Positions 61,174 to 64,000 of a stretch of 64,000 bases of DNA are shown here, piece after piece. Every line of letters begins with the position of its first letter. Position 1 is the first letter of the stretch. A model generated the notes under the pieces. That model was given only the letters and a program-made list of their open reading frames with translations. It had not been told where the DNA came from and made no database searches. Source of the stretch: CBDIDH01 sp965277595 (GTDB lineage: Bacteria; Planctomycetota; Planctomycetia; Isosphaerales; Isosphaeraceae); NCBI GenBank assembly GCA_965277595.1, contig CBDIDH010000002.1:3534001-3598000 (forward strand), in the 5' to 3' direction. Position numbers and translations under genes: made by a program.

Positions 61174-62454
61174 TCAGCGGCGGAGGATGTCTCGCCCCTT
61201 GCGGCTGACGTCCTGGCCTCGTCGTTTGTCGCCCGCGTGGCTGACGGGAACACCGCGCGAGGTGATGACCAGGTCGTCCACCGTGCCACCGATCCTGATG
61301 TCACCAAGGTCGTCGATCCGGAGGCGGGGCCGGAGTTGATTCAAAACATCCTGGGCCTTGGCGGGAAGCTTTTCGAGAAAACTTTCGGCGTGGAGTCGAT
61401 AATCAATCCGGCCGTCAAAATCAGTCCAACCTTCGAGCACGACGGGAATCTTGGCGACGTCGACCGTGAGGTTCTGGGTGATGACCCGACCGTCCTTGAC
61501 CCGGAGATCGGCCCAGACGTCGCCGACCCGACCGCGCGGCGGGAGATCAAAAAGATCCGCGATTCCGGCAAGGATGCGTGAGCCATCGAGCGCGACCGGA
61601 TCGAGAACGATTCGCCCCTGGCCGACGAGCGTCTGGCGGATGGTCTCGCGCGACTCGCCCTGTCCGCGAAGGTAAAGGTCAAGCCTCAGTCGACCATCCA
61701 GACCCCTCTTCGCACCCGCCAGAACGGGCGAGAGATAGGCCAGGGCGTTCATGCCCGATCCGAGCGCGACGTCGCGAAGCCGAAGCTGACCCTCAAATCG
61801 CGCCGGACCTTCGGCGCGATCCACCTCGGCGGCCAGTTCGATCGTTCCACCATGCACCGATCCGTGGAGTTCGCGGATCGTGGCCTGTCGCCCCTTGAGA
61901 GTTACCGAACCGTCAATCCCGGTAATTTCGAGGTCGGTGCCAATGGACTTGTCAATGAACCGAATCGTGGCGCCTCGAACCTTGACGTCCAGGCCATTCC
62001 GCTCCTGCGCTTCAACCTCGTCGTTATCGGAATTCCCGGATGTCGACGGCGGGCGAAGGCCGTCGGCCAGTTCCAGGCTGCCATCGTGGCGGCGGAGAAC
62101 GCGAAGATATAACCCGTTGACTTCGATGGAGGTTGGGTCAACATGACCGAAAAGGAGCTGGCCGAGGCCGAGGTTCATCGTCGCCTTGTCCACGCGGAGC
62201 CAGGGAGAAGGCTCTCCCGCGACGACACGGACGGTCAGGTCACCAATCGTCAGGCCCCCCAGAGGGCCGACGCTGAGCCGGCCGATCGTGACCTTGCGGC
62301 CAATCGATCGACCAAGGCAGTCCGCGATCTTGAGCCGGGCGCAGTCGGTCGGGACGACCAGGAGGAAGGCCACCCAGGCGACAGGCGCCAGCAGGACGAC
62401 GACAGCCAGGGCGATGAGCCGGCGTCGGCCAGACCGAAGTAGGGGACACTTCAT
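61174..62454 (-). CDS. AsmA-like (YhdP/TamB superfamily) envelope protein
   Basis: 426 residues from ATG 62454 with GGAGGAT upstream. A start at 62616 would add a Pro/Gly-rich segment and is rejected. The N-terminus MKCPLLRSGRRRLIALAVVV is a membrane anchor. The body is beta-rich in the AsmA style: GRKVTIGRLSVGPLGGLTIG, LTVRVVAGEPSPWLRVDKAT, a GRQATIRELHGSVHGGTIEL repeat and a GRVITQNLTVDVAKIPVVLE segment. AsmA-like proteins bridge the inner and outer membrane and may transport lipids. This one is on the short side of the group and stands alone. Confidence 0.78.
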   Translation of the reverse strand: MKCPLLRSGRRRLIALAVVVLLAPVAWVAFLLVVPTDCARLKIADCLGRSIGRKVTIGRLSVGPLGGLTIGDLTVRVVAGEPSPWLRVDKATMNLGLGQLLFGHVDPTSIEVNGLYLRVLRRHDGSLELADGLRPPSTSGNSDNDEVEAQERNGLDVKVRGATIRFIDKSIGTDLEITGIDGSVTLKGRQATIRELHGSVHGGTIELAAEVDRAEGPARFEGQLRLRDVALGSGMNALAYLSPVLAGAKRGLDGRLRLDLYLRGQGESRETIRQTLVGQGRIVLDPVALDGSRILAGIADLFDLPPRGRVGDVWADLRVKDGRVITQNLTVDVAKIPVVLEGWTDFDGRIDYRLHAESFLEKLPAKAQDVLNQLRPRLRIDDLGDIRIGGTVDDLVITSRGVPVSHAGDKRRGQDVSRKGRDILRR

Positions 62455-62828
62455 GGGCGATCCTCCGTCGACCTCCCAGAAACCGCAGTCAATCCTCGAC
62501 CAATCGTCCGCGCGGAGATTCCGCCCCAAAGAACCAGACCCGGCCCGGGGCGGACCATACCCCAACCTCCCAAACCCGGCAAGCGGAGTCGGCCGGGTTT
62601 GCCCTGGCCAATTCATTCACAGAGACATCGGCACGCCCTGATTTGCCTTGACCCACTCGATGAACGGTCCTGAAATCCGCTTCGAGAAGTACGAAAACAG
62701 ATCGATTTCTGAACGTTCCCCACGGCTTGACGCTTGTTTACCCGCGTTTGAACGGCTTTTATAGAGGCCAGAACATTCAAAAGCGTTTCGCGTCTGAAAT
62801 CCTTCCCGGCGCAGAAGGTTTAACCCCC
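62455..62828. other. Divergent region between the AsmA-like and amidohydrolase genes
   Basis: About 375 bp of unassigned sequence. A TTGACG at 62727-62732 and TATAGA at 62760-62765 were noticed, but their 27-bp spacing is too long for a good promoter. The SD of the amidohydrolase is GAAGG near 62814. No repeat was found. Confidence 0.4.
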
Positions 62829-64000
62829 ATGTCGACGGCTCGACGCATGGTTCTTCTCCTTTTGATCGGATGGACGCCGATTACTTCGGCCGCCGAGCCG
62901 TCGACGCCGGATATCCTGATCCGAAACGCCCGGGTCGTCACGCTCGACGCGGCCGACTCGCGCGCCGAGGCCGTGGCGATCCAGGGAGATCGAATTTTCG
63001 CCGTCGGCAAGACGGGCGATTTGGAGAAACTGGTCGGTCCGCGAACGAAAATCATCGACGCCGACGGCCAGACGCTCTTGCCGGGCCTTTACGATAGCCA
63101 CGTTCACCCGCTCGGCGCCTCGTCGAGCGAGAAGGATCACCCGATCCCTTCGTTCGAATCCCTTGCCGCTGTCAACGCCTACATCAAGGAACGGACCCAG
63201 GCTCAAGCCCCGGGAACCTGGATCGTCGTTCGCTATGCCTTTCCAACCCGACTGATCGAGGGGCGATTCCCGACGCGGGCGGAACTCGACGCGGTTGCCC
63301 CCGATCACCCCGTTCTCTATCAGGCGGGACCGGCCGGAGTCGTGAATTCCAAAGGTCTTGAGCTTTCCGGCGTCAACCGCGAGACCCCCGACCCACCTGC
63401 CGGAAAGGTCGTCAAGGATTCGAGCACCGGAGAGCCGACCGGACTTCTCAGGAATGCGTACTCGGTTCTCAAGGGGCTTCCCTCCGACGCCTACGGCGGC
63501 AGCAAGGCCGACGAGGCCGAGCTGGTGAAACGCCTTTTCCGACGATACAACGCGCGGGGCCTGACCAGTGTCGCCGACCGTTCGGCAAGTACCACCGCGA
63601 TTGACCTCTATCGCGGTTTGCGCGAACGCGGCGAGTTGACCGTCCGGATCAACGCGACCCGCGTCCTCAGCCCCCCTTTTGGCGATCGCAAGGCGATTGT
63701 CGCATCGCTGAACAAACTGGCGAGCTACGAATCCTCGGCCGAGCCGAACGGGCCTTCGGGGATCGGTGACCACTGGGTCAGGATCGGGCCGTTGAAGGTC
63801 TTTCTCGACGGCGGAATGCTCAACGGCACGGCCTACATGCGAGAGCCCTGGGGCGTCGGACCTGCTTATCAGATTACCGAACCCGCGTATCGGGGATTGC
63901 TCTTCGTCAATCCAGACACCCTCGCCACGATCGCCGAGGAAGCCGCGCGGCGTGGCTGGCAGATGACCGCGCACACCGCGGGCGAGGCGGCGATGGATGA
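62829..64000 (+). CDS. YtcJ-like exported amidohydrolase (partial, runs off right edge)
   Basis: The frame from ATG 62829 is open to the window end (about 390 residues). MSTARRMVLLLLIGWTPITS and AAEPS form a signal peptide. Next are DILIRNARVVTLDAADSRAE, QTLLPGLYDSHVHPLGASSS with the DSHVHP metal motif, and the long EAELVKRLFRRYNARGLTSV region typical of YtcJ (Amidohydro_3) proteins. Family members cleave cyclic or linear amides outside the cytoplasm; the substrate is unknown. The remaining part and any downstream gene lie outside the window. Confidence 0.85.
   Translation, partial: MSTARRMVLLLLIGWTPITSAAEPSTPDILIRNARVVTLDAADSRAEAVAIQGDRIFAVGKTGDLEKLVGPRTKIIDADGQTLLPGLYDSHVHPLGASSSEKDHPIPSFESLAAVNAYIKERTQAQAPGTWIVVRYAFPTRLIEGRFPTRAELDAVAPDHPVLYQAGPAGVVNSKGLELSGVNRETPDPPAGKVVKDSSTGEPTGLLRNAYSVLKGLPSDAYGGSKADEAELVKRLFRRYNARGLTSVADRSASTTAIDLYRGLRERGELTVRINATRVLSPPFGDRKAIVASLNKLASYESSAEPNGPSGIGDHWVRIGPLKVFLDGGMLNGTAYMREPWGVGPAYQITEPAYRGLLFVNPDTLATIAEEAARRGWQMTAHTAGEAAMD

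Noticed and set aside
62727..62765. TTGACG and TATAGA as a promoter before the amidohydrolase
   Set aside because: The 27-bp spacing is too long for a standard sigma-70 promoter.
1..64000. CRISPR arrays, tRNA, rRNA or other structured RNA
   Set aside because: No regularly spaced repeats, no TPsiC-like arm (GGTTCGAATCC) and no rRNA-like blocks were seen by eye; small RNAs cannot be excluded.

Overview
The window is GC-rich DNA that looks like the chromosome of a planctomycete, most likely of the Isosphaeraceae type. The evidence is a DUF1559-type prepilin-like protein ending in an H9DG-like motif (7951-9174), very large pseudopilin-like proteins, a small protein opening with an LEDR-type N-terminal motif (35471-35911), an EF-G of the mitochondrial/spdEFG-like type (43418-45505), and many small Zn-ribbon, TPR and BON-like proteins. 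The genus assignment is inference. No rRNA, tRNA or CRISPR array was found.

Layout. 1-7.9 kb: a left-truncated TetR/CecR-like repressor with a probable operator, a DNA polymerase III delta subunit (holA), two small proteins, a secreted transglutaminase-like protein, carA on the opposite strand, and an overlapping pair made of an unknown protein and a GT4 glycosyltransferase. 7.9-31.5 kb: a long minus-strand cluster for a type II secretion/type IV pilus-like machine. In transcription order it encodes a PilB-like ATPase, PilT, GspE, GspF, two GspG-like pseudopilins, then GspH-, GspI- and GspJ-like pseudopilins, a 2421-residue protein in the GspK position, and the DUF1559 protein. 31.9-34.6 kb: pyruvate phosphate dikinase. 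35-36 kb: a small LEDR-motif protein in a segment bounded by short inverted repeats.

36.1-43.3 kb is an insertion-sequence graveyard with five transposase families: an intact IS1634-like element, an IS4-type remnant, an IS3-family element with a nonsense mutation, an ISAs1 copy cut by that IS3, and an ISKra4-like element with precise inverted repeats and a -1 frameshift cassette. A phosphatase gene between them is broken at both ends.

43.4-64 kb returns to housekeeping and envelope genes: fusA, a HIT-family hydrolase/transferase, a YacL-like PIN-TRAM membrane protein, an AlaC-like aminotransferase with three tiny proteins downstream, an HtrA/Do protease, an RlmN-like rRNA methylase, an MMPL exporter, TPR proteins, ClpC, an AsmA-like protein and a right-truncated amidohydrolase.

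How the genes work together: the GspE/F/G/H/I/J/K order matches the core of a type II secretion operon. The secretin (GspD), GspC and GspL/M, and the prepilin peptidase, are not in the window and must lie elsewhere if the machine is complete. HtrA and ClpC are protein quality control factors; the MMPL, AsmA-like and transglutaminase-like proteins act at the envelope. Starts were chosen by eye from Shine-Dalgarno spacing, signal peptides and family alignment from memory; no database search was run.
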